DNA of 64,000 bases from Ignavibacteria bacterium UBA2360 (GTDB lineage: Bacteria; Bacteroidota; Ignavibacteria; Tepidaquicellales; OLB5), in assembly GCA_002344125.1 (NCBI GenBank), contig DDTQ01000002.1:1-64000 (forward strand), in the 5' to 3' direction. How positions within the stretch are numbered: position 1 is the stretch's first letter; each line of letters opens with the position of its first letter. The position numbers and the translations under genes are program-made. Below are positions 47,026 through 55,859 of this stretch, in pieces. The notes beneath the pieces were generated by a model. The model was not told the origin of the DNA. It searched no databases and was given only the letters and a program-made list of their open reading frames with translations.

Positions 47026-47063
47026 TAGAAATTAGTGATTTTGCAAAAATGAATAAAATTAAG

Positions 47064-47094
47064 CAAATATAGGGCTTATTGATGGCTTATTCAA
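47064..47094 (-). promoter_or_regulatory. promoter TTG-N20-TATATTTG for the hldE-tamB operon
   Basis: On the minus strand TTG (47094-47092) is followed after exactly 20 nt by TATATTTG (47071-47064), a full match to the Bacteroidota -33/-7 pattern. Transcription would start about 40 nt before the kinase start codon. Confidence 0.6.
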
Positions 47095-47178
47095 TTGCAA
47101 ATACTACACGTAACTATTTAATTTTTAACAAAAAAGGACAGTTAAGATATTGCCCTTACTTAAAGAAAAAAAATATGT

Positions 47179-48519
47179 TTATTTTACGACTATCATTTTT
47201 TTGGTATCAGAATATTTTTCAGTCTCAAGTCTGTAGAAATAAATACCGCTGGAAATTCCGGCAGCTGACCAATTCAAAGTGTAACTGCCTGCTGAAAGAT
47301 CTCCCGAATGCGGAACTGCGATTACTTTACCGGTTAAGTCATAAACCGATATCTTTACAAATGCATTAACCGGTAATTCGAAACTGATCTTGGTTTCTGG
47401 GTTAAATGGATTTGGATAATTCTGCATCAATACAAACTTCTCAGGTACGGAATTACCATTCTGTATTACACCAATCGGATTCAGTGTATCTGAAAGAATT
47501 TCATTTTGCGAAAGATACGAAGATGCATATCCGCTTGCGCATATTAATTTCCAGATATTACTACCCATATTCACTGTACCGCTTTGTCCCGTTAACCATG
47601 ATGTTGGTTTATTTGGTAACTGCTGCCACGTATTGGCACCCGGACTGAATACATAACATTCATTTGAATTTGTATTGAATGTATTATCAGTACTTCCGCC
47701 AGTCATTATGATTCCCCTGCTGCCCCATGAATGTGCGTCAAAAAATGATCTTGTCTGCCCGGGGAAGTTTGCACCGCGAGACCAAGTGATTACAGATCTA
47801 TCACTTTGACTTATAACACCAACGTACACACTATCAAAATACTGCGCTGAACCAAAAGCAGATGTACCGCACATATAGATCAGGGTGTCACCGGTTATAG
47901 CAAAGCCGCCGAAGTTCCTCCTGGTTGATGAAGGAAACTGTGTTGCAGCTCGCCACTCATTTGATTTTGCGTTATACATGTACACTAATCCCGCGGATGA
48001 TAATCCGCTTACTCCGCCGCCAACATAAATTATACTATCCTGGTAAGAAACGGCTTTGGCATCTACAATTCCCGCAGGAAAATTCGCCGCAGTGCTCCAG
48101 CTGTTTTGTGAAATGTTGTATTTTGCTACAGTATTGATTCCGGCGCCCGGGGGATTAATAACACCGCCAACAACATACAAACTATCGCCAAGTATTGTTG
48201 TTGCGCCGCCCAGCAATCCCGTTGGATGCGGAGCAAGTGTATCCCATGTATTTGTACTCACCCTGTAACGCTGCAGCGTTTTTATTATAGCATCATTTTG
48301 ATTCCTGCCGGAAACTACATACAAATATCCATTTCCATTTGCTGAATAGCTTGCTGTATTTCCCGCACGAACCTGAATGGGAATATTCGAACCTGCAGCC
48401 CATACAGGTATTTGAAAACTGGATGAGTTATGGAACGATTTTTCAAGCAGAACTGCTCCTGTTAGAAAAAAAGAAATCAAAAAAAGGAGGACGGATTCAA
48501 GACGAAGGCTCTTTATCAT
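47179..48519 (-). CDS. secreted Kelch-repeat protein with T9SS sorting domain
   Basis: A 446-aa protein with a signal peptide and about five to six Kelch-type repeats (YVVSGRNQND, LYVVGGVINPPG, IIYVGGGVSG, GIIMTGGSTDN, each paired with a W near 'NTWDTLAPHP', 'NSWSTAANFP', 'NEWRAATQFP'). They form a beta-propeller. The end is a type A sorting domain (NYPNPFNP, VYDLTGKVI, GIYFYRL, KKMIVVK). It should be surface-bound or released. The ligand is unknown. Confidence 0.9.
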   Translation of the reverse strand: MIKSLRLESVLLFLISFFLTGAVLLEKSFHNSSSFQIPVWAAGSNIPIQVRAGNTASYSANGNGYLYVVSGRNQNDAIIKTLQRYRVSTNTWDTLAPHPTGLLGGATTILGDSLYVVGGVINPPGAGINTVAKYNISQNSWSTAANFPAGIVDAKAVSYQDSIIYVGGGVSGLSSAGLVYMYNAKSNEWRAATQFPSSTRRNFGGFAITGDTLIYMCGTSAFGSAQYFDSVYVGVISQSDRSVITWSRGANFPGQTRSFFDAHSWGSRGIIMTGGSTDNTFNTNSNECYVFSPGANTWQQLPNKPTSWLTGQSGTVNMGSNIWKLICASGYASSYLSQNEILSDTLNPIGVIQNGNSVPEKFVLMQNYPNPFNPETKISFELPVNAFVKISVYDLTGKVIAVPHSGDLSAGSYTLNWSAAGISSGIYFYRLETEKYSDTKKMIVVK

Positions 48520-48685
48520 AAATTTAATTTTGTGTTAAATTAATAAATAATAATGTGGATTAATTGGAGGGCGTAATTTTTATTGAAGCAATTATATTCA
48601 AATACCAGTATTGTTTCAAGGGCAATCTAAGAAATTATTAATTTTATAAACGCAGTATTTCAGCTATTTCAGACAAATTTAAACA

Positions 48686-48716
48686 TTGAAAGCCTTTTGA
48701 TTTTTGCGTATTTTTG
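48686..48716 (+). promoter_or_regulatory. promoter TTG-N20-TATTTTTG of aspS
   Basis: TTG (48686-48688) and TATTTTTG (48709-48716) are separated by 20 nt, matching the Bacteroidota consensus. The aspS ATG at 48724 is only 7 nt after the -7 box, so the transcript should be leaderless or nearly so. Confidence 0.6.
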
Positions 48717-48723
48717 TAGTTCT

Positions 48724-50517
48724 ATGAAATTTACTAAACGAACTAATACCTGCGGCGAGCTAAGAGTTACCGATGAAGGCAAAACCGTTACATTGAACGG
48801 CTGGGTATCACAGGTACGTGATCTTGGCGGCGTCATTTTTATTAATTTACGCGATAGATACGGAATTTCTCAGGTTACGGTTAATTCCGAAAATAAAGAT
48901 ATCTACGATACTGCAAAATCACTTGGGCTGGAGTATGTTGTATCAGCTACCGGCACTGTGCAGAAGAGATCATCTGTAAATCCAAATATGCCTACCGGTG
49001 AAGTAGAAATACTGGCAGAAGGTCTTGAAATACTCAATACATCCGAAGTTACTCCGTTTGTTGTGGAAGAAGATGTAAAAGCATCTGAAGAGCTTCGCTT
49101 TAAATACCGTTACCTTGACTTAAGAAGAAAAAAGATCGCCGATAACCTTGTGTTAAGGAGCGATGTTTACAACATAGTACACAAATTTTTTGAACGTGAA
49201 AAATTTGTAGAAGTTGAAACCCCAATTTTGATGAAATCAACTCCCGAAGGCGCACGCGACTACCTTGTACCTTCACGGGTTCATAAAGGAAAATTTTACG
49301 CTCTGCCGCAATCACCGCAAACCTACAAACAGATTTTAATGGTAAGCGGCATGGATAGGTACGTGCAGATTTGCAAATGTTTCCGCGATGAAGATCTAAG
49401 AGCAGACCGTCAGCCGGAATTCACACAGATCGATCTTGAGATGTCCTTTGTTGAAGAAAATGATGTATTCAGGGTTGTTGAAGGCGTTATTTGTGATATT
49501 TGGAAAAGTGTAAAAGATATTGAGCTTCCTCAACCCTTCACAGTTATGAGCTATGACGAAGCTATGCAGACCTATGGCAGCGATAAACCTGACCTGAGAG
49601 TTAAGGGTGAGCTCAAAATTGTTGATATAACCGAAACTGTAAGAACAAGTGACTTCAAAGTTTTTGCCGATGCAATTTCAGCAAACGGAATCGTTGCAGG
49701 TATAAAACTTTCAGGGCAGGATGTTACAAGAAAGATCATTGACGGTTTGACTGATTATGTTAAAACATTGAAGTTCGGCGGACTCGGTTACATAAAATAT
49801 AACGCTGATGGAACAACAGCTTCACCAATGCTTAAATTCCTGAGCGAAGAAATACAGGCAGGCATTAAAAGTAATTTTAACTCTGCCGGAGGTGATGTTG
49901 TTTTTATTCTCTCAGGCGAAAAGAAAAAAGTACTTTCCGGACTTGGCAGCTTAAGATTAAAACTTGCTGAGCAATTCAGTTTGATTGATGAAAACCGCGA
50001 TGAATTTTTGTGGGTTAACGATTTCCCGCTCTTTGGTTATGATGAAGATTCAGGCACAATCGCAGCGGAGCATCACGCATTTACAATGCCGCATGACGCG
50101 GATATGAATAAGCTTGAAACAGGAAGCAAATCACCAAAGGAGAACATTGATCTGCTAACATCCATAAGAGCTACCTGTTATGATATGGTATGCAACGGCA
50201 GCGAATTCGGCTCCGGCAGCATAAGGATCCACAGAAGTGATATACAGGAAATGGTATTTAATGTACTTGAGTTAACCAGGGAAGAACAGGAAGAAAAATT
50301 CGGGTTCTTACTCGGCGCTTTCAAATACGGGGCTCCGCCCCATGGCGGTTTCGCATTAGGATTCGACAGGATCATAGCTACACTTTGCGGCACTAAAGAT
50401 ATCCGCGAAACGATCGCATTCCCAAAAACCACCAGCGCAGTTGGCTTGATGGATAATTCACCAAGTCCTGTTGATACAAGGCAGCTAAACGATCTTGGTA
50501 TAACGATTAAAAATTAA
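48724..50517 (+). CDS. aspS: aspartyl-tRNA synthetase
   Basis: A 597-aa class II synthetase from the ATG at 48724; the frame extends further upstream but overlaps the promoter. It charges tRNA-Asp, or tRNA-Asp and tRNA-Asn if the non-discriminating type; the amidotransferase genes are not in view. It has the N-terminal OB fold (VTLNGWVSQVRDLGGVIFINLRD), class II motif 2 (FRDEDLRADRQPEFTQIDLEMSF), the bacterial GAD insertion domain and motif 3 (GGFALGFDRI). It is followed without a gap by a macrodomain gene. Confidence 0.96.
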   Translation: MKFTKRTNTCGELRVTDEGKTVTLNGWVSQVRDLGGVIFINLRDRYGISQVTVNSENKDIYDTAKSLGLEYVVSATGTVQKRSSVNPNMPTGEVEILAEGLEILNTSEVTPFVVEEDVKASEELRFKYRYLDLRRKKIADNLVLRSDVYNIVHKFFEREKFVEVETPILMKSTPEGARDYLVPSRVHKGKFYALPQSPQTYKQILMVSGMDRYVQICKCFRDEDLRADRQPEFTQIDLEMSFVEENDVFRVVEGVICDIWKSVKDIELPQPFTVMSYDEAMQTYGSDKPDLRVKGELKIVDITETVRTSDFKVFADAISANGIVAGIKLSGQDVTRKIIDGLTDYVKTLKFGGLGYIKYNADGTTASPMLKFLSEEIQAGIKSNFNSAGGDVVFILSGEKKKVLSGLGSLRLKLAEQFSLIDENRDEFLWVNDFPLFGYDEDSGTIAAEHHAFTMPHDADMNKLETGSKSPKENIDLLTSIRATCYDMVCNGSEFGSGSIRIHRSDIQEMVFNVLELTREEQEEKFGFLLGAFKYGAPPHGGFALGFDRIIATLCGTKDIRETIAFPKTTSAVGLMDNSPSPVDTRQLNDLGITIKN

Positions 50518-51075
50518 ATGAGTCATAAAATAGCAAATACAGAATTCGAAGTAATACAGTGCGATATAACTCTGCTTGATGTTGAGGCAATTGTGAATCC
50601 AGCCAACACATTTTTGATGCATAACGGCGGCCTTGCCGCGGCAATTGTAAAACGCGGCGGAAGGATAATCCAGGAAGAGTCTAAGAAGATTGGCAATGTT
50701 CCAACCGGCGGCGCTGTTATTACTACAGGCGGTAACCTGAAAGCTAAGCATGTTATACATGCAGTGGGTCCAAGATATAAGGATGGCAAATCCGGCGAAG
50801 CGGAAAAGCTTGCTTTAGCAGTAAAAAACTCACTGGAAGTAGCTGAATTAAAAAAGCTTAAGACAATCGCTATTCCGGCAATCAGCTCCGGGATATTTGG
50901 CTACCCTATTGAAGAAAGCGCAAAAATAATTGTTGATTCTGCAATAGAGCACTTCAATGCCCGAAAAAAAGCGAAACAAGAAACCACACTACAAAAAGTT
51001 GTGTTCTGTTTATTGGATGAAAACACTTTTTCCTTATTTAAGAAAGAACTGGAAAGTCACTTTAAAAAGAAATAA
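50518..51075 (+). CDS. macrodomain ADP-ribose-processing protein
   Basis: A 185-aa single macrodomain. Typical blocks are VEAIVNPANTFLMHNGGLAAAIVKRGG (adenine and ribose contacts), PTGGAVITTGGNLKAKHVIHAVGP, and IAIPAISSGIFGYP. Macrodomains bind or hydrolyse ADP-ribose and O-acetyl-ADP-ribose, and some reverse ADP-ribosylation. The ATG is directly after the aspS stop, so the two are probably one transcript. The substrate in this organism is unknown. Confidence 0.9.
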   Translation: MSHKIANTEFEVIQCDITLLDVEAIVNPANTFLMHNGGLAAAIVKRGGRIIQEESKKIGNVPTGGAVITTGGNLKAKHVIHAVGPRYKDGKSGEAEKLALAVKNSLEVAELKKLKTIAIPAISSGIFGYPIEESAKIIVDSAIEHFNARKKAKQETTLQKVVFCLLDENTFSLFKKELESHFKKK

Positions 51076-51110
51076 ATTAATTACTAAAACTATAACAAAA
51101 TAAATTCAAA

Positions 51111-52436
51111 ATGCCAAAAACATTAGAAAAAGATTTAAAGCTTGAAAAATTCAAAGTGAAAGATATGTCACTTGCTGAATGGGGAAGAAAAGAGATCCGT
51201 TTAGCTGAAGCTGAAATGCCGGGTTTAATGGCTATCAGAGAAGAGTACAAAAATTCAAAGCCATTAAAAGGGGCAAGGATTGCCGGATGTTTACACATGA
51301 CAATTCAGACCGCAGTGTTGATTGAAACACTTATTGAACTTGGAGCAGAAGTAAAATGGTCATCCTGTAATATTTTCTCTACGCAGGATCACGCTGCAGC
51401 GGCTATTGCCGCGGTCGGCATTCCCGTTTACGCATGGAAAGGCATGAACGAAGAGGAATTCAACTGGTGCATAGAACAGACTCTGTTCTTCGGTTCATTT
51501 GATAAACCGCTGAATATGATCCTTGATGACGGCGGTGATTTAACAAACATGGTGCTTGATGATTACCCTGAATTAATTGCCGGTATCAAAGGTATCAGCG
51601 AAGAAACCACAACGGGCGTTCACAGGCTTTATGACAGAATGAAAAATGGCACACTTTCTTTACCGTGCATTAATGTTAATGATTCAGTTACAAAATCAAA
51701 ATTTGATAATAAATACGGCTGTAAAGAGTCACTTGTTGACGCTATCCGCCGCGCAACAGATGTTATGATGGCAGGTAAGCTTGCTGTTGTTGCAGGATAC
51801 GGCGATGTGGGCAAAGGTTCAGCGCAGTCATTACGCGGCGCCGGCGCCAGAGTTATGGTTACAGAAATTGATCCTATCTGCGCGCTGCAGGCTGCTATGG
51901 ATGGATACCAGGTTGTTACTATGGATGAAGCAGCCAAAGTTGCCGATATACTTGTTACAGCTACCGGTAATCTGAATATCATCACAGACAGGCATTTCAA
52001 ATCAATGAAAGATAAAGCTATTGTATGTAATATCGGACATTTTGACAATGAAATTGATATGGCATGGCTGAATAAAAATTACGGCAATACCAAAGAAACC
52101 ATAAAACCACAGGTTGATATCTACAATGTTGATGGCAAAGAAATAATTGTTCTTGCTGAAGGCAGACTTGTAAATCTGGGCTGCGCAATGGGGCATCCCT
52201 CCTTTGTAATGTCAAACTCATTCTCAAACCAGGTACTGGCACAGATAGAACTTTGGAATAATCATACAAATTACAAAAACGAAGTGTATGTGCTTCCAAA
52301 ACATCTTGATGAAAAAGTTGCAAGGCTTCACCTTGCAAAGGTTGGCGCAACCCTGGAAACTTTATCACCTGAACAGGCTAAATATATCGGGGTTGAAGTT
52401 GAAGGACCGTTCAAAGCTGAGTGGTACAGGTATTAA
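51111..52436 (+). CDS. ahcY: adenosylhomocysteinase
   Basis: A 441-aa NAD-dependent enzyme that hydrolyses S-adenosylhomocysteine to adenosine and homocysteine, relieving product inhibition of methyltransferases. It shows SSCNIFSTQDHAAAAIA near residues 84-100, DDGGDLTNM, the NAD-binding GYGDVGKGSAQSLRGAGARV, and the C-terminal GPFKAEWYRY. All are intact. It complements metK in the methyl cycle. Confidence 0.96.
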   Translation: MPKTLEKDLKLEKFKVKDMSLAEWGRKEIRLAEAEMPGLMAIREEYKNSKPLKGARIAGCLHMTIQTAVLIETLIELGAEVKWSSCNIFSTQDHAAAAIAAVGIPVYAWKGMNEEEFNWCIEQTLFFGSFDKPLNMILDDGGDLTNMVLDDYPELIAGIKGISEETTTGVHRLYDRMKNGTLSLPCINVNDSVTKSKFDNKYGCKESLVDAIRRATDVMMAGKLAVVAGYGDVGKGSAQSLRGAGARVMVTEIDPICALQAAMDGYQVVTMDEAAKVADILVTATGNLNIITDRHFKSMKDKAIVCNIGHFDNEIDMAWLNKNYGNTKETIKPQVDIYNVDGKEIIVLAEGRLVNLGCAMGHPSFVMSNSFSNQVLAQIELWNNHTNYKNEVYVLPKHLDEKVARLHLAKVGATLETLSPEQAKYIGVEVEGPFKAEWYRY

Positions 52437-52499
52437 TTCAATTTTCAATTATCAATGTACAATGAGCAATTGATCATTGAAGATCAATATTTGATAATT
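52437..52499. repeat. degenerate 7-nt-periodic array, partly palindromic, before tRNA-Thr
   Basis: Nine consecutive heptamers: TTCAATT, TTCAATT, ATCAATG, TACAATG, AGCAATT, GATCATT, GAAGATC, AATATTT, GATAATT. Five fit NNCAATN. The ends are complementary (TTTTCAATTATCAA at 52443-52456 with TTGATAATTGAAAA at 52491-52504), so the RNA can fold into a long hairpin. It fills the whole gap between ahcY and the tRNA. Confidence 0.6.
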
Positions 52500-52504
52500 G
52501 AAAA

Positions 52505-52577
52505 GCTAGCGTAGCTCAGCTGGTAGAGCAGCGCATTCGTAATGCGCAGGCCACCGGTTCGATCCCGGTCGCTAGCT
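52505..52577 (+). tRNA. tRNA-Thr, anticodon CGT
   Basis: 73 nt fold into a full cloverleaf: 7-bp acceptor (GCTAGCG/CGCTAGC), 4-bp D stem (GCTC/GAGC), 5-bp anticodon stem (GCGCA/TGCGC) with loop TTCGTAA, 5-nt variable loop, and T stem ACCGG/CCGGT with TTCGATC loop. CCA is not encoded. Anticodon CGT reads ACG. A strong terminator follows 2 nt later. Confidence 0.95.
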
Positions 52578-52578
52578 C

Positions 52579-52612
52579 AAAAAAAAAGCAGTCACTTGTG
52601 ACTGCTTTTTTT
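52579..52612. terminator. bidirectional intrinsic terminator after tRNA-Thr
   Basis: GCAGTCAC (52588-52595), a 2-nt loop and GTGACTGC (52598-52605) form an 8-bp stem with an A-run before and seven T after. It serves the tRNA and the convergent DNA-repair operon. Confidence 0.9.
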
Positions 52613-52632
52613 ACATACATTTGTGAAATTCA

Positions 52633-53262
52633 TCAGTCAACTTTCAGTACAATATATTCATTTTCACTCTTTGCCACTACAAAAACCCTGTCTCTGCCAT
52701 TCGGCTTAATAATATGTTTTCCGGTAAACTCGCCGAAGGCGGGCAGGATACATTGCTTTTCGGTGAAATGAAAGCATGGCAGGCTGAGAGTTTGTTTTGC
52801 TTTACCCGTTAACCTTACTCCGGGATGCACATGCCCGCAGAAAACATAATCACATCCGTTAAGCTGAACTGATTCATCAAGCGGCTTATGAGTGAAGAGA
52901 AACCGGTTCCACAGGAAATACTTCTTATGCAGACGGATCTCAAAGTGATTGTAAATCTCATCTGACATAACATCATGGTTGCCCTTTACCAGATTTATAT
53001 CAAGGCTGTGATGAACATCACGCCATGCGTCAAATAACCTCACATCATAGTTCACCCCGCTGTGGAACATATCACCCAGCACAAACAGTTCATTTACTTC
53101 CAGCTCCTTTATTATCTTATCCAGAGAAATGAGATCAGCCTCTGCAAGTCCCCCGGGTATTGCTATACCCGCGTTCCTGAAATGACCAACCTTACCCAGG
53201 TGAATATCACTGGCAATGAGGGTCTTATGCTTTTCAATGTAAATAGCTTTATAAGGAAGCAA
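52633..53262 (-). CDS. pdeM: ligase-associated DNA damage response endonuclease PdeM
   Basis: A 209-aa (or longer) calcineurin-like metallophosphoesterase with the metal motifs SDIHLGK, LGDMFHSG, KGNHD and CGHVHPG. PdeM belongs to a four-gene repair cluster; all four members are present here. The first canonical start (TTG, 53262) removes the usual N-terminal strand. Upstream codons still encode a family-like segment (FHKITLFDEELT) but offer only an ATT at 53313, or a CTG, as start. An ATG at 53335 is out of frame. The 5' end may thus use a rare start codon or contain a frameshift. Confidence 0.85.
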   Translation of the reverse strand: MLPYKAIYIEKHKTLIASDIHLGKVGHFRNAGIAIPGGLAEADLISLDKIIKELEVNELFVLGDMFHSGVNYDVRLFDAWRDVHHSLDINLVKGNHDVMSDEIYNHFEIRLHKKYFLWNRFLFTHKPLDESVQLNGCDYVFCGHVHPGVRLTGKAKQTLSLPCFHFTEKQCILPAFGEFTGKHIIKPNGRDRVFVVAKSENEYIVLKVD

Positions 53263-53336
53263 AGTCAGTTCTTCATCAAAAAGGGTTATTTTATGAAAGT
53301 TATCCCGGTTAATATATTATAGATTTTAATTTCATA

Positions 53337-55859
53337 TTAGTCTTTTTCATATTTCAGCTGCATTTTTCTAACCCTGTCTTCAAGCTTTTCTGAACTCATT
53401 TTTTCTCTCATGAAATCGACCATAATCGGGAATGCGAACGGTGTCGGTCTCCCCGGATGAGTTAAAATCACTTTCTGTTTTCTTATTCTTTCCAAAGCGA
53501 TACGCAGCCTGTATTCTTCCAGCTGAAACTGAAGCATTTCTTCATGAGCCTGTTTTAACAGCAGGCTGCCGGGCTCATACTTACTGAATACCTCAAACAA
53601 TAGCTGCGCTGATGCCTGGAGATTTTTGGTTGTCTTGTATTTCCCCGGGTAACCGGTAAAGATCAGTCCCGCAATTCTTGCAATTGGCCTGAATCTTCTT
53701 TTTGCAAGCTCACCGCTGTTAATGCTCTTATATATATCTTCTGTTAAGTTTTCATCCGAAAATAAGTTATTATTTATCGCATCTTCAATGGGAATTTCAG
53801 TATCACTCAATAATTCAAATCCGTAATCATTCATAGCGTAAGAAAATGTCATCGGCTTCAGCTGTGACATTCTGTATGAAAATATCGCTGCCATGCCTTC
53901 ATGCACCAATCTGCCTTCAAATGGATACACGAACAAATGATGACCCTCATCCGTTTCGAATTTTTCAATCAGTAATTCATTACTCTTTGGTACCGCCGAT
54001 CTTAACGCTTGCAGCGTAACCAGCGGCTTGATAGTTCTTATTTCAATATCTTTCGGGTTTGCTTCAAGCGCTTCGTTCAGTTTAACTCTAAGCATTTCTG
54101 TTAATCGTGATGAAAGGGGCATTCTGCCCCCTGCCCAGCTGGGGACGCGGCTGGAACGTTTTTTGCTTCTTCGTACAAATGCAGTGTTTTCCTTAATTGA
54201 AACAAGCTCAACATTTCTTCCGGCAAAAGAGAATGTATCACCTGTCTTCAGCGAAGCGATAAAACCTTCTTCAATTGAGCCAAGTCTTCCGCCGCTTAAG
54301 TACCGCACATTCATGCTTAAATCGCTGTCAATTGTACCAATAGAAAGCTTATGAAACAACGCTTTTCTTCTATCACTAAGCCTTAATAAACCCTCTTCAA
54401 AATTCACTTTACGGTACTCATCATAATTTTTTAAAGCGTCACCCCCGGTTGTTATGAATTTCATGATCCAGCTCCACTCATCATCCCGCAGGGTCTGAAA
54501 TGCAAAGGTGGAATTAACCTCTTCATACACCGCGCTTTCATCAAACCCTTCTGAAACGGCAAGAGTAACCAAATACTGGATCAGCACATCATACGGCTTC
54601 AATATGGGCTGGCGGTCTTCAAATACTTTCTGCTCTATGGCTTCTTTCAACGCCGCGCCTTCTACCAGTTCCAGCGAATGAGTCGGCACAAAATATATCC
54701 TGCTCACAGCATCAGGCTGATGTCCGCTTCTTCCGGCGCGCTGAAGGAACCGTGCCACACCTTTTGGACTGCCTATCTGTATCACATTATCCACCGGCCT
54801 GAAGTCAACTCCAAGATCAAGACTGGATGTACATACCACAACCTTTAACTTTCCGTTATGAAGCGCTCTTTCAACCCAATTCCTCATTTCTTTATCTATG
54901 GAACCGTGATGCAGGGCAATTTCGCCCGCGAACTCAGGATAAAGTTCAAGAATTTTCCGGTACCAAATTTCTGATTGAGACCGCGTATTGGTAAATATCA
55001 AAGTTGATTTGCTTGCGCGCAGTATCGGAATGATTTTATCTATCAGTCTTATTCCTAAGTGTCCTGCCCAGGGGAATTTTTCGACTTCATCAGGCAATAC
55101 AGATCTTATCTCGATCCTCTTTTCAAGTTCCGCTCGGACTATTTTTGCCTTACCCTTATTTTCACCAAGCAGCACATCCATTGCTTCATCAAGGTTTCCG
55201 ATTGTTGCTGATACACCCCACACTTTAAGCTCATGCCTTAAACCCCTCAGCCTTGAAAGAGCAAGTTCCGTCTGTACTCCCCTTTTCGATCCCAGGAGCT
55301 CGTGCCATTCATCCACAATTACAGCTTTCAATCCCTTAAAAAGACCCGGATATCCTTTTTGAGAAAGCATCACATGCACACTTTCAGGGGTAGTTATGAG
55401 AACTTCATGAAGATTTTTGTTCTGCCTTGCACGCGTGCTTTGAGTGGTATCACCTGTTCTTGTGCTTACCTGCCAGGGAATCTCAAGCGCTTCCAGTACA
55501 TCTTTCATTGCCTTTTCTATATCTTTTGAAAGGGCTTTCAGCGGAGTGATCCACAGCATTTGGATACCGTTTGGTCGTTTCTTTTTATAGTCAGGGTTAT
55601 GTATTATATACTCCATCACAACAGGCAGCCACAAAGCATAAGTTTTGCCGCTTCCTGTCGGAGCGTTCAGCAAACCGTTGTACCCATTTAAATAGTAATG
55701 CCACGCCTGCTTCTGGAATTCAAACGGCTGTCTGTTGTTCTGATTGAACCAATCGTAAATTATACTGTAAGCGAACTGAGTTCTATCAGTATCGGATCTC
55801 TCAATTTCGGCACTCGTGCCTTTTGAACCGGATTTATGTTTGGGTTTAACTGCCCGCAT
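53337..55859 (-). CDS. ligase-associated DNA damage response DEXH-box helicase
   Basis: An 840-aa Lhr-like superfamily 2 helicase. Motif I APTGSGKTYALWLP lies near residue 61, motif II is VDEWHELLGSKRG, motif III WGVSATIGN, and motif VI RAGRSGHQPD. A C-terminal Lhr-type winged-helix and beta-sheet region follows. It unwinds DNA during repair. Its start overlaps the ligase gene end by 14 nt, so the genes are coupled. Confidence 0.92.
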   Translation of the reverse strand: MRAVKPKHKSGSKGTSAEIERSDTDRTQFAYSIIYDWFNQNNRQPFEFQKQAWHYYLNGYNGLLNAPTGSGKTYALWLPVVMEYIIHNPDYKKKRPNGIQMLWITPLKALSKDIEKAMKDVLEALEIPWQVSTRTGDTTQSTRARQNKNLHEVLITTPESVHVMLSQKGYPGLFKGLKAVIVDEWHELLGSKRGVQTELALSRLRGLRHELKVWGVSATIGNLDEAMDVLLGENKGKAKIVRAELEKRIEIRSVLPDEVEKFPWAGHLGIRLIDKIIPILRASKSTLIFTNTRSQSEIWYRKILELYPEFAGEIALHHGSIDKEMRNWVERALHNGKLKVVVCTSSLDLGVDFRPVDNVIQIGSPKGVARFLQRAGRSGHQPDAVSRIYFVPTHSLELVEGAALKEAIEQKVFEDRQPILKPYDVLIQYLVTLAVSEGFDESAVYEEVNSTFAFQTLRDDEWSWIMKFITTGGDALKNYDEYRKVNFEEGLLRLSDRRKALFHKLSIGTIDSDLSMNVRYLSGGRLGSIEEGFIASLKTGDTFSFAGRNVELVSIKENTAFVRRSKKRSSRVPSWAGGRMPLSSRLTEMLRVKLNEALEANPKDIEIRTIKPLVTLQALRSAVPKSNELLIEKFETDEGHHLFVYPFEGRLVHEGMAAIFSYRMSQLKPMTFSYAMNDYGFELLSDTEIPIEDAINNNLFSDENLTEDIYKSINSGELAKRRFRPIARIAGLIFTGYPGKYKTTKNLQASAQLLFEVFSKYEPGSLLLKQAHEEMLQFQLEEYRLRIALERIRKQKVILTHPGRPTPFAFPIMVDFMREKMSSEKLEDRVRKMQLKYEKD

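Noticed and set aside
52505..52577. tRNA-Thr as an attachment site for an integrated element
   Set aside because: No copy of its 3' end was seen on either side and the flanking genes are ordinary housekeeping and repair genes.
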